A DNA stretch of 64,000 nt from Paenibacillus sp. SZ31 (GCF_012912005.1 NZ_JABBEA010000006.1:186001-250000); one strand, 5' to 3'. Positions 18,140 to 27,170 are shown, counted from the first letter of the stretch. A program made the numbers and translations. The notes: generated by a model not told the origin, from the letters alone.

Positions 18140-19375
18140 ATGAAAAAATTACTGTGGATCGGGTGTCTATCCTATTTCCTGATTGGACTGGCACACGTTG
18201 TACTCGGCTCCATTCTGCCGGTTGCACTTGAACATTACGGGAAAGATTATAGCCAGGGCGGGACGCTGATCTTCGCTCAATTTGCCGGATTCCTGGGTGG
18301 TGTATTGTTATCTCCATTCCTGAACAGACGCTTCGGTAAACGGGGAGGCCTGTTAATTGCCACAGCATTACTCTGTATTGCAGAATTATCCTACATGCTG
18401 TTGCCACCGTGGGGTTGGATGTTCGTCATTGCACCCGCAGCCGGCTTCGGATTTGGAATGGTTGAAGCTGTCATCGGCACCATTATCATCGCTGCGATCA
18501 AAGACAATACAGCCGTTGCCATGAGCCGACTGGAAGTGTTATTCGGGATCGGGGCAATGGTCATGCCGCTCATTGCCAGCGGTCTGATTGCTGCCGGCTA
18601 CTGGCGTCTGTCATTTCTCGTTGTTGCGATCTGCGCGGCGCTGACTTTTGTGTTCTGGGCGAAAGGATCATTCGGTGAGCTAGATCAGGTGCTGGATCGA
18701 CGGGGTTCAAATCATGCTTCGGTACACACGCACAGTGCTGGGGCACCAACTGAACTGCATTCCGCAGCTGACAGTACATCTAGTCCAACCTATCGCGGAC
18801 GTAACCTGACTCTTCTGATACTATTCGTCCTGTTCTTCTTCCTATACGTTGGCACCGAGATGAGTCTTGCGAACTTCATGCCAGCGATCCTGATTGAGAA
18901 AATGAACATGAAGGAAGCCGGAGCAGCGCTTAGTGTTACCTGTTTCTGGATTGCCATGTCCGTGGGACGGCTCTTCGCCGGATATATCGCAGAGAAATTC
19001 CAATACCGCGTGTATGTCCTGTACAGTTGTCTCGCGTCTGTTCTTTTGTTAATGGTATTCCCTTTCACAAACCAAATCTGGTCTGCATTTCTCATTATCT
19101 TGCTACTTGGACTTGCGATGTCGGGAATTTTCTCCATTGCCCTTGTCTTCGCCAGTAAACTGCTGCCTGGAACCGAAGAATCCACACCCAGCATATTAAT
19201 TGCCTCAGGCGGAGTTGGCGGTGCCATTCTGCCTTTGACGACGGGATGGAGTCTTGATCATCTGGCGGTTAATCAGTCTGCATGGATGCTTGCCATCTTT
19301 GCAGTTGGCCTGCTTGTCATTAGCGTGATCACATATCAATGGCAGAACAAACATGTGGTCGATCCAGCAATTTAA
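18140..19375 (+). CDS. MFS transporter
   Basis: Major facilitator of 411 aa with about 12 membrane helices. The N-half carries the motif FLNRRFGKRGGLL (motif A-like, between TM2 and TM3). A hydrophilic central loop (about 178-215, Ser/His-rich) precedes the second six helices. LFAGYIAEKFQYR repeats the motif A pattern in the C-half. It resembles the sugar/drug:H+ symporter branch, but the substrate cannot be told. ATG 18140 follows AAGGAG by 6 nt. It diverges from serS and has its own terminator. Confidence 0.88.
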   Translation: MKKLLWIGCLSYFLIGLAHVVLGSILPVALEHYGKDYSQGGTLIFAQFAGFLGGVLLSPFLNRRFGKRGGLLIATALLCIAELSYMLLPPWGWMFVIAPAAGFGFGMVEAVIGTIIIAAIKDNTAVAMSRLEVLFGIGAMVMPLIASGLIAAGYWRLSFLVVAICAALTFVFWAKGSFGELDQVLDRRGSNHASVHTHSAGAPTELHSAADSTSSPTYRGRNLTLLILFVLFFFLYVGTEMSLANFMPAILIEKMNMKEAGAALSVTCFWIAMSVGRLFAGYIAEKFQYRVYVLYSCLASVLLLMVFPFTNQIWSAFLIILLLGLAMSGIFSIALVFASKLLPGTEESTPSILIASGGVGGAILPLTTGWSLDHLAVNQSAWMLAIFAVGLLVISVITYQWQNKHVVDPAI

Positions 19376-19429
19376 CAGTTATGCATCAATCCAGTTCTGA
19401 GAATTAGAATTACCTATTAAAAAAATGAA

Positions 19430-19467
19430 ATGTCTACTGTCATGACTTGACGGTGGACATTTTTTTG
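19430..19467 (+). terminator. Terminator of the MFS gene
   Basis: ATGTCTACTGTCA / TGACGGTGGACAT with loop TGACT, followed by TTTTTTT. Confidence 0.88.
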
Positions 19468-19482
19468 TACCGTTACTCTGTT

Positions 19483-19546
19483 CTAACGAACTTGGCACAC
19501 GCTATTCATCTCCATTTCTGTATGTTTGAAATCTAACGAATCCTAG
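19483..19546 (+). repeat. TAACGAA-type dispersed repeat, copy 1
   Basis: Begins CTAACGAACTTGGCACA and ends GAAATCTAACGAATCCTAG. The two TAACGAA heptamers are about 50 bp apart. The layout matches 34437-34503 (+) and 34566-34632 (-). The rest of 19547-19733 is AT-rich with no gene seen. Confidence 0.6.
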
Positions 19547-19733
19547 AAACTTTATTGTTAGGTAGTTATCTAAAATTTAAGGTCTCGTTGCAGTTTTTTT
19601 GCATAATAACGCGTTCTTGATTCGTTAACGCTATAATACGATTTATTCATTTGCACAAGATTGCCCAGGAAATACTTTCTCCACTGCAAGACATTGCTGA
19701 ACACCTTAGAAACCAACATGCCTTATTCCATTT

Positions 19734-20228
19734 TTAAGACACGACGACAGTAGCCTTTTCCCTAATGAATTTACCGAATACATACCGCACGAGTGGTCCC
19801 AGAATAATTAACTGATATGGAAGCGCCAGGATGAAGTTACGAGCGATCGTATGAAGGTACGTATGGAATATGGAACCCCCACTTAACTGATTCGCAAGAT
19901 AAGCCGAAATCATCCCATACAAGGACATGATCAGAACCATGCCAATCACCATGAAAAATGACATGGCGAGCACACCAAGAATTTTGTTGGACTTGTCAAA
20001 GGGCAAGGAGAATGCAATCTTTCTCGCCACAGGTCCTACAATGAAAGACTCCACGAGAAACGCGATGACAAAACATAATATGAATTGAAGCAGTATTTCA
20101 AGCGGGGACATCTTACCGAGTAACCCACTGTGCCATAGATTGAAGAACATCATGACCACGACCATCCCTGTACACATCATTAATCCGAAAATAATTTGTT
20201 CCTTCTTGCTTGTTGGCAATTCTCTCAT
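19734..20228 (-). CDS. DUF2798 membrane protein
   Basis: 164-aa integral membrane protein with four hydrophobic segments (about 10-28, 40-62, 82-108, 128-150). It looks like two DUF2798 halves, each with a long helix followed by 'FIVGPVARKIA' or 'LILGPLVRYVFGKF' at the membrane exit. The repeated GP-L/V-A/R-R motif suggests internal duplication. Function unknown. Single gene; ATG 20228 lies close to GAGAGG. Basic residues at both termini suggest cytoplasmic ends. Confidence 0.82.
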   Translation of the reverse strand: MRELPTSKKEQIIFGLMMCTGMVVVMMFFNLWHSGLLGKMSPLEILLQFILCFVIAFLVESFIVGPVARKIAFSLPFDKSNKILGVLAMSFFMVIGMVLIMSLYGMISAYLANQLSGGSIFHTYLHTIARNFILALPYQLIILGPLVRYVFGKFIREKATVVVS

Positions 20229-20452
20229 CCTCTCTGTTTACTTTGACAATTATAGAGATCATGGATACTCCCACATAAGTGAACGTTCTGTGAACTACAA
20301 AATCATTGGATGGTTACTACAGCTCAATTTCACACGTGCATATATCAATAATCCCCACTTGACAACTAGGTTTTATAAATCTATCATACTCCTTATTATG
20401 TAAGGGAAATATTGGACGAATACATTCACGGATCATAAGGGGGATTACTTCG

Positions 20453-20839
20453 ATGAGTTTTCAAAAGCGCATCGACCACGTCGGCATTGCCGTTCGTGAT
20501 CTGGATACTACACTCCGTTTCTATACGGAGGTTGTTGGACTGGAACTGAAAGACCGGGTAACGCATACAAACGGCGTCATTCAGCTTGCCTTTCTCGGCT
20601 TCAATGGCAGCAATGAGACAGAGATTGAGTTAATTCAAGGGTACAGCGACAAGCTTCCTGCCGAAGGAACTGTGCACCATTTTGCCATCCATGTGAATGA
20701 CCTTGATTCTGAGTACAAACGCATCCAAGCCACCGAAGCCGAATTTATCGATGGAGAAATCATTACACTGCCTAACGGTTACCGTTATTTCTTCATCTAT
20801 GGTCCGGAGAAAGAATGGATCGAATTCTTCCAACGTTAA
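20453..20839 (+). CDS. VOC family protein (glyoxalase/bleomycin-resistance fold)
   Basis: 128-aa vicinal-oxygen-chelate protein. RIDHVGIAVRDLDTTLRFYTEVVGLEL is a typical first half with metal His9. ETEIELIQG carries a metal Glu, VHHFAIHVNDLD the second His, and EKEWIEFFQ the final Glu. All four metal ligands are thus present, so an enzymatic role (lyase, epimerase or dioxygenase) is more likely than simple drug binding. ATG 20453 follows AAGGGGGAT. Confidence 0.88.
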   Translation: MSFQKRIDHVGIAVRDLDTTLRFYTEVVGLELKDRVTHTNGVIQLAFLGFNGSNETEIELIQGYSDKLPAEGTVHHFAIHVNDLDSEYKRIQATEAEFIDGEIITLPNGYRYFFIYGPEKEWIEFFQR

Positions 20840-20945
20840 GTACATCAGCTAGAGCGTGAACAATTAGGACGGTTCAATAGTTGTCGGTGTAATCACTTTG
20901 ATGGATGGCAATCTCCACTCGACCGCACGCTATCCAGTTCCTGAC

Positions 20946-20974
20946 TGGACACGTTCCACCCACTGGCCTATAAT
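20946..20974 (+). promoter_or_regulatory. Probable promoter of the thiamine-transport operon
   Basis: TGGACA (20946-20951), 17 bp, TATAAT (20969-20974), about 30 bp before the TPP riboswitch. Confidence 0.7.
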
Positions 20975-21003
20975 AACACCTAGTAATGCCCGTAACTTCA
21001 TAG

Positions 21004-21100
21004 TTTCCCAGGGGAGTCGGAATTGGCCGGCTGAGAGTGTATCCCACCAAGATACTAACCCTTAGACCTGATCTGGATCATGCCAGCGTAGGAATCGGAG
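21004..21100 (+). promoter_or_regulatory. TPP riboswitch (THI box)
   Basis: Canonical aptamer: GGGGAGTC, GGCTGAGAG, ACCCTTAGACCTGATCTGG, then ATCATGCCAGCGTAGGAA. Binding of thiamine pyrophosphate should favour the terminator at 21155 and switch off the transporter genes downstream. Confidence 0.96.
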
Positions 21101-21154
21101 TATATCGAAATGGCACAGCCCTATGGCTGAACGCCACCTCTCTAACGCCTGCAC

Positions 21155-21182
21155 GCGTCCCGGAATACGGGGCGCTTTTTTT
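21155..21182 (+). terminator. Riboswitch-controlled terminator
   Basis: GCGTCCCG-GAATA-CGGGGCGC followed by TTTTTTT, 55 bp after the aptamer. The 240 bp from here to the thiY start hold no recognised gene. Confidence 0.9.
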
Positions 21183-21421
21183 GTTACTATCAGAAAGTGT
21201 AAGCTTCGAAACATCACCTTCCTGATACGACAAGAAAAACTGCCGCTAAACGCGGTCTGGCTTCCTTGAATGACATCGATGGACGTTTTACTTACGTTCA
21301 AAAATAACGTCATCCAGATCTCAACTGGTATAAATCTGTCGATTTATGCAAGATGATTGGATATGAAGCCAAGGAGTACCCCGTGCCAATCGGCCGGACA
21401 TACCGAAGGAGAGAATCAAAG

Positions 21422-22462
21422 ATGAATTGGCGTAAAACAATGGGACTGTTGCTCTTATGCGTACTACTGGTGACGGTAGCCGCATGTGGCGGCAAAGAAG
21501 CTGCCCCGGCAGCACAGAACAGCAACACCAATACGGAAAGCAGCAACGAAGGTGACACTGCCGCCCTGAAAGATATTAAAGTGGTGCTCGACTGGACACC
21601 GAATACGAATCATACCGGCTTGTATGCGGCCGTGGATCAAGGTTTTTACAAGGCCGCAGGCTTGAATGTTGAGATTGTTCAACCAGGTGCCGGTGGCGCA
21701 GATACGATGGTCGCATCGAATGAAGTGCCTTTTGGTGTAAGCTATCAGGAGAGTGTAACTCAAGCCCGCACACAGGGTGTCCCACTCGTCTCCATTGCAG
21801 CAGTTATTCAGCATAATACATCCGGGTTCGCTGCTCCGGCGGATCGGAATATCAAATCGCCGAAAGATTTTGAAGGTAAAACCTATGGCGGTTGGGGCTC
21901 TCCTGTCGAAGAAGCCGTGATGCAATCCATTATGGAAGGCGAAGGCGCCGATGTATCCAAAGTAAAAAACATTAACATGGGTGACGCTGACTTTTTCACC
22001 GCAGTAAAACGGGACATTGATTTCGCGTGGATTTTCTACGCTTGGACAGGTATTGAAGCCGAACTGCGCGGGGAACCGATCGACATGTTATACGTGAAAG
22101 ATTATTCAGATGCACTGGATTATTACACGCCTGTCCTTGTGACAAACGAACAGACGATTCAGAACGACCCTGAGCTGGTGAAAGCATTCCTGAAAGCCAC
22201 TTCCGAAGGGTATCAATATGCGATTGATCATCCCGAAGACGCAGCGAACATTCTGATCAAAGCTGTACCGGATTTGGACAAGGAATTGGTACTGGCAAGC
22301 CAGAAGTGGCTCAGTCCCAAGTACACAGATGACGCCCCGCGCTGGGGAGAACAAAAGCAGGAAGTGTGGCAGAACTACACCGACTGGATGTTTAGCAAAA
22401 AACTGCTGGATGAACAGATCGATGTGAGCAAAGCATATACGAACGAGTTTTTACCCCAATAA
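21422..22462 (+). CDS. thiY: Lipoprotein substrate-binding component for a thiamine pyrimidine precursor (NMT1/THI5-like)
   Basis: Extracytoplasmic binding lipoprotein of the ThiXYZ-type importer. The family binds N-formyl-4-amino-5-aminomethyl-2-methylpyrimidine or HMP. 346 aa from ATG 21422 behind GGAGAG. A lipoprotein signal ends at VTVAAC (Cys22), followed by an Asn/Ser/Glu-rich linker. The ligand domain begins with VVLDWTPNTNHTGLYAA, the NMT1/ThiY signature, and includes EVPFGVSYQESVTQAR and YGGWGSPVEEA. A TPP riboswitch upstream supports the thiamine link. The exact ligand is inferred. Confidence 0.92.
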   Translation: MNWRKTMGLLLLCVLLVTVAACGGKEAAPAAQNSNTNTESSNEGDTAALKDIKVVLDWTPNTNHTGLYAAVDQGFYKAAGLNVEIVQPGAGGADTMVASNEVPFGVSYQESVTQARTQGVPLVSIAAVIQHNTSGFAAPADRNIKSPKDFEGKTYGGWGSPVEEAVMQSIMEGEGADVSKVKNINMGDADFFTAVKRDIDFAWIFYAWTGIEAELRGEPIDMLYVKDYSDALDYYTPVLVTNEQTIQNDPELVKAFLKATSEGYQYAIDHPEDAANILIKAVPDLDKELVLASQKWLSPKYTDDAPRWGEQKQEVWQNYTDWMFSKKLLDEQIDVSKAYTNEFLPQ

Positions 22463-22486
22463 AGATTGCTTAAGTTTAACTTTTTT

Positions 22487-22668
22487 ACACAGGAACGAAG
22501 AGTGCAGAACCCATCTGAAGAAGCGAAGCGTTCACCTAAAAGCTTTCTGAAAGAAAGCTGCATCGGAAGCATACGCTATGCCCGGATTTCCTCCGTTAAA
22601 ATTCATTAAAGAAATCCGGGGATAACAGTGATCGGAAGAGGGTACTGCAATCGGAGCGATAAGTGTAA
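22487..22668 (+). repeat. Structured dispersed repeat, copy B
   Basis: Blocks shared with the other copies: ACACAGGAACG, GAAGCGAAGCGTTCACCTAA, the perfect hairpin AGCTTTCT-GAA-AGAAAGCT, ATCGGAAGCATACGCTAT, the long stem CCGGATTT / AAATCCGG, GGGGATAACAGTGATCGGAAG and an AAGTGTAA end. It sits inside the thi operon between thiY and the thiamine-binding gene, 48 bp before the next ATG, and has the same orientation. Confidence 0.88.
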
Positions 22669-22716
22669 ATCTGATTTAACTACTGCAATTTAACCCGAAA
22701 GGAAAAGTGATCTCTC

Positions 22717-23007
22717 ATGGCAAGCACATTACTTAGCATTCAAGTTATTCCGAAAACGCCAAATGGCGAGAACTCTTATCCTTACGTAGATCGCGCCATT
22801 GAAGTTATTCAACAATCTGGCCTGAAGTATCAGGTGAACGCGCTCGACACCACGATGGAGGGGGAACTGGAGGAACTGCTGGAGGTTGTCCGTAAAATGC
22901 ACGAGGTACTCGTGGAGGCTGGGAGCCCAAGCATCATCTCCCAGATCAAGATTGCCCATAGCCCTTCTGGCTTCAGCATGGATACCCTGACGGAGAAATA
23001 TCGCTAA
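22717..23007 (+). CDS. Thiamine-binding protein, MTH1187/YkoF family
   Basis: 96-aa ferredoxin-like-fold protein of the MTH1187 family, members of which bind thiamine or HMP. Landmarks are SIQVIPKTPNGENSYPYVDRAI at the N-terminus, YQVNALDTTMEGELEELLEVV, and the C-terminal SQIKIAHSPSGFSM. The stop overlaps the thiX start (TAATG). It is probably cytoplasmic, and its place between binding lipoprotein and permease suggests it receives or senses the imported pyrimidine or thiamine. The precise role is inference. Confidence 0.88.
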   Translation: MASTLLSIQVIPKTPNGENSYPYVDRAIEVIQQSGLKYQVNALDTTMEGELEELLEVVRKMHEVLVEAGSPSIISQIKIAHSPSGFSMDTLTEKYR

Positions 23008-23765
23008 TGCATGCCTACTTCAAAAGCGTATGGCCGCCCATTGTGGCGGTTATTCTCTTTATAGCGATATGGCAGGGAGCCGTCTCCCTGTTCCATATTG
23101 AGAAATGGATGCTGCCCGCACCGTCCGATATCGCCCGCGAAGCGGCAACACAGGCCGAGCGACTTGTCATGCACGCCTCTGCTACCATTCAGTTAACCCT
23201 GATCGGATTCGCTGCTGGAACGACGGTCGGATTACTGATCGCGATGGTGCTGCATTTAGTCCCTTTTCTCAAGTCAGCCCTGTACCCTTTACTTATTCTT
23301 AGTCAAAATATTCCGACCATCGCGCTCGCGCCGCTCCTGTTAATCTGGTTCGGATTCGGGCTGTTGCCCAAACTGATTACCATCATCCTCGTCTGCTTCT
23401 TCCCCGTTGCGGTGGCGGCCATGGATGGCCTGACACGCACTGACGCGGCCATGATGAACTATATGCGCATGGCTGGTGCCAAACGTCGTCAGATCTTCTG
23501 GAAGCTGGAGTTACCCCATGCCCTGCCATCCGTGTTCTCCGGTGTCAAAATCGCCGCTACCTATAGCGTGATGGGTGCCATCATCGCCGAATGGATTGGT
23601 GCAGACAAGGGTATTGGTTATTATATGATGCTGCAAAAGTCAGCTTATCGCACGGATCGCCTATTCGTGGCGATCATGATTATTGTCGCGCTCAGCTTGC
23701 TGCTCTTCCTGTTCATTGCGTTGCTGGAGAAGCTGCTCGTACGCTGGCGACCACAGAAGCGGTAG
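23007..23765 (+). CDS. thiX: ABC transporter permease for thiamine precursor (ThiX-like)
   Basis: Membrane subunit of the importer, 252 aa, of the SsuC/TauC/ThiX type, with about six membrane helices. The EAA loop, which contacts the ATPase, is at about 140-165: MNYMRMAGAKRRQIFWKLELP. Helix segments include VAVILFIAIWQGAVSLF and ALYPLLILSQNIPTIALAP. The start ATG overlaps the preceding stop by one base. It acts with ThiY and ThiZ. Confidence 0.93.
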   Translation: MHAYFKSVWPPIVAVILFIAIWQGAVSLFHIEKWMLPAPSDIAREAATQAERLVMHASATIQLTLIGFAAGTTVGLLIAMVLHLVPFLKSALYPLLILSQNIPTIALAPLLLIWFGFGLLPKLITIILVCFFPVAVAAMDGLTRTDAAMMNYMRMAGAKRRQIFWKLELPHALPSVFSGVKIAATYSVMGAIIAEWIGADKGIGYYMMLQKSAYRTDRLFVAIMIIVALSLLLFLFIALLEKLLVRWRPQKR

Positions 23766-23803
23766 TAAAGCATGTATTCTGTATATTAGGAAGTGATGAT
23801 CAT

Positions 23804-24712
23804 ATGAATCGGCAACAGGACGAACAAGTCCAGCTTGGACGAGGAACAGATGTATTGGAGCCAAAGCACGGTGAAAAACCTCACACAGCTACACCCGATC
23901 GGCCTGCCAATTCTACTCCTGCTCCGGTTCCACCTGCACTGGACGTCGTTGATGTTCATGCATCATTCCGCGAGCGACGGAGTAGGCTATCGGTTCTGGA
24001 CGGCCTGTCCCTGACTGTCGAGCAAGGTGAGTTTGTCGCTATCGTTGGTCCTTCTGGCTGCGGCAAAAGCACCCTGTTCCATATCGTCGGCGGTCTGCTG
24101 AAGCCACAGGAAGGGCAAGTGCTGATGAATGGTCATGATGTGACGGGACAGCGTGGCAAGATTAGTTATATGCCTCAACAGCCCGCTCTTTTCCCATGGC
24201 GTACCATTGAAGATAATGTACTACTTGCTGGTGAAGTAGCGATAAATGCTCCCCCTAGGGCAGAAGCACTTGCAGAGGCTCGAAAGTGGTTAAGCAGCGT
24301 GGGTCTTGCCGGGTTCGAGCAGGCCTATCCTCATATGCTGTCGGGCGGAATGCAGCAGCGTGCTGCCTTTTTGCGTGCCCTGCTCAGTCCGCAGGAACTG
24401 ATGCTGCTGGACGAACCTTTCAGCGCGCTGGATGCACTGACACGTAGTGACATGCAGCGCTGGCTGCTCGATATCTGGGAACAGAACCGCCGCTCGGTGC
24501 TGTTCATCACCCACAACATCGAAGAAGCATTGCTGCTTGCGGATCGGGTCTATGTGTTATCCAACCGACCTGCAACGGTGTTGCATGAGGTACATGTTCC
24601 TTTTGATCGCCCAAGACGAGAAGAAATTACGGAGGAATCCGCATTCCTTGAACGTAAACGGCAGATTGCACAGTGGATGAGAGAAGAACAGCAGAAAGCC
24701 CGCCTATCATAA
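23804..24712 (+). CDS. thiZ: ABC transporter ATPase for thiamine precursor (ThiZ-like)
   Basis: Energising subunit, 302 aa. ATG 23804 is behind GGAAGTGATG; the open frame extends upstream over thiX, but that part is ignored. An unusual Pro/Thr-rich, charged extension of about 45 residues comes before the nucleotide-binding domain. Walker A GPSGCGKS is near 80, the Q-loop YMPQQPALFPW near 122, the signature LSGGMQQRA near 180 and Walker B LMLLDEPFSALD near 200, with the switch His in ITHN near 230. It belongs to the SsuB/TauB/ThiZ group. The N-terminal extension is poorly conserved in the family and may be a linker. Confidence 0.92.
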   Translation: MNRQQDEQVQLGRGTDVLEPKHGEKPHTATPDRPANSTPAPVPPALDVVDVHASFRERRSRLSVLDGLSLTVEQGEFVAIVGPSGCGKSTLFHIVGGLLKPQEGQVLMNGHDVTGQRGKISYMPQQPALFPWRTIEDNVLLAGEVAINAPPRAEALAEARKWLSSVGLAGFEQAYPHMLSGGMQQRAAFLRALLSPQELMLLDEPFSALDALTRSDMQRWLLDIWEQNRRSVLFITHNIEEALLLADRVYVLSNRPATVLHEVHVPFDRPRREEITEESAFLERKRQIAQWMREEQQKARLS

Positions 24713-24726
24713 TAGCGCGGGTTTTT
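24699..24726 (+). terminator. Terminator of the thi operon
   Basis: CCCGC-CTAT / ATAG-C-GCGGG with a one-base bulge, followed by TTTTT. The thiZ stop codon lies within the hairpin. Confidence 0.75.
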
Positions 24727-24817
24727 AAGTTATTATTTTCCTTTAATGGGTGATCCACCATGAGATATTCTGCGTAACATAGTTAAAATACATATGATCC
24801 TAAGGAGGAATTCCCTC

Positions 24818-25624
24818 ATGCATTCTCAAGCTTTTGCACCATTGATTGACGCTCACATTCACTTCGATCAGTATACCCCTGACGAACAACGTGAGATGCT
24901 GCTATCATTCCCGTCTCAGCAAGTCGAAGCAGTCATCGCCGTGTCCATGAACCTCTCTTCTGCCCACGTCAATCTGGAGCTTGCAAAGCAACATCCACGC
25001 ACCATCTATCCGGCTTTCGGTTTCCATCCGGAACAGGAGCTGCCTTCCACTGCAGAAATGGATCTGTTCTTTCAATGGATCGAGAAGCATATGGGACAAG
25101 CCACAGCCATCGGAGAAGTCGGTCTTCCCTATTACAACCGTCAGGAGGCTGAGCAGGCAGGGCAGCACTTCGATCAGAGCGGGTATATCGAACTGCTCGA
25201 ACGTTTCATCCAACTCGCCAAAAAGCATAACAAACCACTTGTCCTGCATGCGGTATACGAAGATGCGGATATCGTCTGTGATCTACTGGAGCAATACCAG
25301 TTCCGACGTGCTCATTTCCACTGGTTCAAAGGATCTCGCGAAACCGTAAGGCGCATAGCGGACAACGGCTATTTCATCTCCTTCACGCCGGATATTCGGT
25401 ATGAAGAAGAGATTCGTGAACTCGCCCGGCAGTATCCAGCGGAACAAGTGATGGCCGAGACTGACGGACCCTGGCCCTTCGAAGGACCTTTTCAGGGAAG
25501 AATGACACACCCGGCCATGACCAGACAGGTCATTCAGGCTTGGAGTGAGATCACCGGCATGGGAACTGAGCGGGCCGCCCGTCTCTTTTATCAGAATACG
25601 AAGCGTTTCTACGGCTTAACTTAA
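24818..25624 (+). CDS. TatD family metal-dependent hydrolase
   Basis: 268-aa TIM-barrel amidohydrolase-like protein. ATG 24818 with AAGGAGG 9 nt before is chosen over an ATG 24 nt upstream. LIDAHIHFDQYT carries the first two metal His residues. Later landmarks are AIGEVGLPYYN (bridging Glu), KPLVLHAVYEDA and HFHWFKGSRETVRR (His), and AETDGPWPFEG (Asp). All metal ligands of the TatD family are present. Known members are DNases or D-aminoacyl-tRNA deacylase-like; no substrate can be named. Single gene. Confidence 0.88.
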   Translation: MHSQAFAPLIDAHIHFDQYTPDEQREMLLSFPSQQVEAVIAVSMNLSSAHVNLELAKQHPRTIYPAFGFHPEQELPSTAEMDLFFQWIEKHMGQATAIGEVGLPYYNRQEAEQAGQHFDQSGYIELLERFIQLAKKHNKPLVLHAVYEDADIVCDLLEQYQFRRAHFHWFKGSRETVRRIADNGYFISFTPDIRYEEEIRELARQYPAEQVMAETDGPWPFEGPFQGRMTHPAMTRQVIQAWSEITGMGTERAARLFYQNTKRFYGLT

Positions 25625-25697
25625 TTCAAAATTAGGTAGAAGCAAGCACACTCGCTTGCCCTGCCAACTCAGCACAACACATTACAGCTCAGCACAA

Positions 25698-25730
25698 AGA
25701 AGCCAGTCGGCTGCGCACCGACTGACTTCT
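25698..25730. terminator. Bidirectional terminator between the TatD-like gene and nitroreductase
   Basis: AGAAGCCAGTCGG-CTGCGCA-CCGACTGACTTCT, a 13-bp stem with one mismatch, between converging genes. Confidence 0.8.
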
Positions 25731-25746
25731 AATCTATATATAAATC

Positions 25747-26490
25747 TTAACGCTTCAAAAATCCTTTGCCTTCCAGGAACGGTCTCACCTGCAACCGTGT
25801 TGGCTCAGTCAGGCGCTTCGCCATTAGCTCGGACCATGGGGTCGTTCGTTCTCCATTGGTCCGTTCTTTCATATACGCTGTCGTAGTCTCATCATACTGC
25901 TCAACACCTTTAATGCTCTGCTCGGCATTATAGCGATTATGATGCAGGACTGCATCCAATGGCAGACGTGGTCGAATTCCCGTTTCCTGATCTGCAACAC
26001 CAATGCACATGCCGTACACCGGATATACGCCCTCCGGCAATCCCAACAGCTCAGCGACTTCCTCAATTCGAGTACGAAGCCCGCCAATATATACAATTCC
26101 AAATCCCAGTGACTCTGCTGCAAGAGCGGCATTCTGGGAAGCCAGTGCGGCATCAATTGTGGCTACCATGAAATTCTCTGTGGAATCGGCATACGATTCC
26201 TTCTCAGGAAGATGACGTTTCGCAGCATCACTCAACCGATACAGATCGGCACACCATACAAGAAACACCGGACATTCATTGACATAGGCCTGGTTGCCTG
26301 CCAATTCAGCCAACTTGGCTTTTTGCTCTAAGTCAGTCACAGCAACTACGGTATATGCTTGCACACTACTTGAAGAAGAAGCCATCTGTCCAGCCGCTAC
26401 GATGGCTGCAAGCTGCTCATCACTTACTGGGTCTGGCTTGAATTTGCGTACAGAACGGTGTTTCATCATCAACTCAATGGTTTCATTCAT
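25747..26490 (-). CDS. NADPH-dependent nitro/flavin reductase (NfsA/NfrA-like)
   Basis: FMN-binding oxidoreductase, 247 aa. MKHRSVRKFKPDPVSDEQL is the classic N-terminus contacting FMN, followed by GQMASSSSSVQAYTVV, LAAESLGFGIVYIGGLR and GVYPVYGMCIGV, and a C-terminal Arg-rich stretch as in NfsA-type enzymes. It reduces nitroaromatics, quinones or flavins with NADPH. The start overlaps the tetR gene stop by 8 nt, so the pair is an operon and the TetR protein probably regulates it. Confidence 0.92.
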   Translation of the reverse strand: MNETIELMMKHRSVRKFKPDPVSDEQLAAIVAAGQMASSSSSVQAYTVVAVTDLEQKAKLAELAGNQAYVNECPVFLVWCADLYRLSDAAKRHLPEKESYADSTENFMVATIDAALASQNAALAAESLGFGIVYIGGLRTRIEEVAELLGLPEGVYPVYGMCIGVADQETGIRPRLPLDAVLHHNRYNAEQSIKGVEQYDETTTAYMKERTNGERTTPWSELMAKRLTEPTRLQVRPFLEGKGFLKR

Positions 26491-27082
26491 GGCTGTTCAC
26501 TCCCAATCCTCGAAGTACGAACTCAATCGTCTGCTCAGCGAGCTCGTCTGTATTCATATCCTGATAATCAAAGCCAAATCGTGAATTCTTGGCCCGTTTG
26601 TGTGCCAAAGCCACTCCCATAACCTGAAGCATTGCATAAGATACGGACTCGATCTGGAACAAGCCCTGGTCTTTTCCTTCTTGCAGCAGTTCTCTCACTC
26701 GGGTCCAGACAGGGTCCAGAAAACGAAATACGGTAGCTGTGCGATGTGTACGCAGTGTAATTTCAAGCTGTACAATATCGCTCATCTCCCGGTCCGTCAT
26801 CGTGAACTTCACAACTTCACCAATAATTCGCCGGATACCTTCCACAGGCGAGGACATGGACTCTTCAGCCAGCGAATTCATCATATGATCCGGGAAGAAA
26901 TGCTCAAATAATGCTTCGAACACCTTTTCTTTTCCGCCAAAATGGTACGAGACCAGTGACACATTCGCACCCGCCTCATCACAGATTTGACGAACACTCG
27001 TCCCGTCATACCCCTGCTGTGCAAAAAGCTTCTTGGCTGCAAGCAGTATCCTCGTTTTGATATCCAACTCCGGTTCCGTCAT
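26483..27082 (-). CDS. TetR family regulator
   Basis: 199 aa. N-terminal HTH (about 8-55): RILLAAKKLFAQQGYDGTSV and RQICDEAGANVSLVSYHFGGKEKVFEALF, with the typical recognition helix VSLVSYHFGGKE. The C-terminal ligand domain is of the CerR/YbiH type (DUF1956-like; about 80-190). It is placed just upstream of the nitroreductase gene with an 8-nt overlap. It could also bind the palindromes before the ABC-2 gene (28450-28478). The signal is unknown. Confidence 0.92.
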   Translation of the reverse strand: MTEPELDIKTRILLAAKKLFAQQGYDGTSVRQICDEAGANVSLVSYHFGGKEKVFEALFEHFFPDHMMNSLAEESMSSPVEGIRRIIGEVVKFTMTDREMSDIVQLEITLRTHRTATVFRFLDPVWTRVRELLQEGKDQGLFQIESVSYAMLQVMGVALAHKRAKNSRFGFDYQDMNTDELAEQTIEFVLRGLGVNSHE

Positions 27083-27170
27083 TCCGTCCCGCTCCCTCTT
27101 GTCCGTTCATTTCAATCGCTCCAGCTCAAGAGCTGTAATCAGGTAATCTATCTGTCTATTATATTACACC

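Noticed and set aside
21183..21421. Possible short gene between TPP terminator and thiY
   Set aside because: Only an unsupported upstream extension of the thiY frame; no binding site or family resemblance.
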